NCBI GenBank assembly: GCA_001603335.1
Contig: LUYR01000292.1
Location: 1 to 5,655 of the forward strand
Length of the DNA stretch: 5,655 nt
Origin: Rhodospirillales bacterium Alpha_05
GTDB taxonomy: Bacteria; Pseudomonadota; Alphaproteobacteria; Rhodospirillales; Rhodospirillaceae
Direction of reading: 5' to 3'
The notes below the pieces were generated by a model. The model searched no databases. It was given only the letters and a program-made list of their open reading frames with translations, and was not told where the DNA came from. Shown piece by piece: positions 4,973-5,655 of the stretch (the stretch's first letter is position 1; the number at the start of each line of letters is the position of its first letter). The translations under genes were made by a program, and so were the position numbers.

Positions 4973-5655
4973 CCGCCCCGGTCCCTCCGCCGCGAGCAAC
5001 ACGAAGCCGCCGACGATCGCGAGGTGTTCGAGCGCGGTGGTGAACTGGTGCCGGAAGTCCGCGCCGGTCATCGTCCAGAAGCGATGGCATCGCGCGGCCT
5101 CCACCGGCAGGGCGAAGGCGAATACCGCGCCGGTCGGGGCGTTGGCGGCGGCCCAGATCCGCCCGCCGTGGGATTCGATCACGGTGCGGCAGAAGGCGAG
5201 TCCCATGCCCATGCCCGACTCCTTGGTGGTGAAGAACGGCGCGAACACCCGTTCGGCGTCGCCCGGCCCAAGGCCGGGGCCGCAATCGGCCACCGACACC
5301 ACCACCTCGTCGCCCGCGCGGCGGCACCGGACGAAGACGATCCGCGCCCGGTCGGTGACGTCGGCCATCGCGTCGATGGCGTTGGCGACGAGGTTGGCGA
5401 CCACCTGTCCGAGCTGGACCGGCTCGCCGACGACGCGCGGCAGGCCGGGGGTGAGGTCGGCGCGCACCGAGACGTGGCCGAGGCGCGCCTCGCCCTGCTG
5501 GCAGCGCAGCACCCCGGCGACGAGTTCGCTCAGGTCGAGCGACCGGCGCTCGGGCGTGCCGGAGCGGAACATCGCCCGGATGCTCGCCATCAACTGGCTG
5601 GCGCGGTGGCCGTCGGCGGCGATGCGCTCGAGCGCGCCTTTCGCCTCGGCGAGAT
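4928..5655 (-). CDS. Sensor histidine kinase C-terminal part, with DoxX-like tail (5' end outside window)
   Basis: The visible part is 241 codons, and the gene continues beyond the right edge. It opens with the helix after the H-box (LAEAKGALERIAADGHRAS, then SIRAMF), typical of PAS-type kinases of rhizobial and related bacteria. The phosphorylated histidine must lie just outside. The HATPase_c domain is complete: N box NLVANAIDAM (5366-5395), G1 box DCGPG (5273-5287), F box FAPFFTTK (5222-5245), G2 box GMGMGLAF (about 5194-5215), final strand AVFAFALPVEA (about 5096-5125). It should autophosphorylate and pass phosphate to a response regulator not seen here. Kinases of this type normally end soon after this strand. 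Instead the frame runs on for about 50 residues (HRFWTMTGADF..., then ALEHLAIVGGFVLLAAEGPGRLSL), which resemble the end of a DoxX membrane protein. It stops at 4928-4930 inside emrB. The kinase call is firm; signal and partner are unknown. Confidence 0.88.
   Translation of the reverse strand, partial: LAEAKGALERIAADGHRASQLMASIRAMFRSGTPERRSLDLSELVAGVLRCQQGEARLGHVSVRADLTPGLPRVVGEPVQLGQVVANLVANAIDAMADVTDRARIVFVRCRRAGDEVVVSVADCGPGLGPGDAERVFAPFFTTKESGMGMGLAFCRTVIESHGGRIWAAANAPTGAVFAFALPVEAARCHRFWTMTGADFRHQFTTALEHLAIVGGFVLLAAEGPGRLSLRLDRTRARPAE
4962..5086 (-). pseudogene. Remnant of a DoxX-family gene fused in frame to the kinase
   Basis: The translated segment HRFWTMTGADF, followed by ALEHLAIVGGFVLLAAEGPGRLSL, fits the C-terminal end of DoxX-family small membrane proteins. 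Those typically read FxxFW, a variable stretch, then (F/L)xxLALxGGxLLLA, GPGRxSLD. About 42 residues remain of a family usually 130-150 residues long, so the first three or so helices are missing. There is no start region or ribosome site of its own; it is read as the tail of the histidine kinase. The signature's LSL spans the emrB stop codon on the other strand. The family match is from motif recall and has not been tested by alignment. Confidence 0.55.

Noticed and set aside
1..5655. CRISPR arrays, tRNA or rRNA genes, insertion sequences, phage genes or a retron-like system
   Set aside because: No spaced direct repeats, tRNA-like cloverleaf, transposase, reverse transcriptase or terminal inverted repeats were seen. 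The window is explained by ordinary metabolic, regulatory and efflux genes.

Overview
The window is high-GC, strongly codon-biased bacterial DNA. Long open frames run antisense to nearly every gene, as GC-rich codon bias typically produces. The gene content is a 1-aminocyclopropane-1-carboxylate (ACC) deaminase with a divergent Lrp-type regulator, a MarR-EmrA-EmrB efflux operon, and a histidine kinase whose post-H-box region resembles those of rhizobial kinases. Together with GC-rich intergenic hairpin repeats, this suggests a soil- or plant-associated proteobacterium, most likely an alphaproteobacterium of the Rhodospirillales or Rhizobiales kind. No species can be named from the sequence alone.

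Layout, left to right. Positions 1-164 are non-coding: a G/C-rich palindromic stretch at the window edge, a near-ideal bidirectional intrinsic terminator (43-86) and a second small G/C hairpin. The minus-strand acdS gene follows (165-1178). A 144-base divergent promoter region containing a 15-base near-palindrome separates it from the plus-strand Lrp/AsnC regulator acdR (1323-1802). A short AT-rich intergenic region holds a perfect TATAAT and a 13-base palindrome. It precedes a tight plus-strand operon: marR-type regulator (1885-2361), emrA-type membrane fusion protein (2364-3455, two bases after the marR stop) and emrB-type 14-TM MFS exporter (3452-4972, ATGA overlap with emrA). The right end is a minus-strand sensor histidine kinase, cut by the window edge, which converges on emrB and overlaps its 3' end by 45 bases.

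How the genes work together. AcdR probably senses a small molecule, as Lrp-type AcdR proteins do with ACC or leucine, and controls acdS. AcdS degrades ACC, the precursor of plant ethylene, to 2-oxobutanoate and ammonia. The MarR protein probably represses its own operon until a hydrophobic or phenolic compound arrives, after which EmrAB exports that compound across the inner membrane and periplasm. The acd and emr modules have separate regulators, and nothing seen here shows that they share a regulon.

The most unusual feature is the C-terminus of the histidine kinase. After a complete HATPase domain the frame continues, without a stop, into about 50 residues that look like the C-terminal end of a DoxX-family membrane protein. 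This suggests a deletion that fused the kinase to a doxX remnant just beside emrB.
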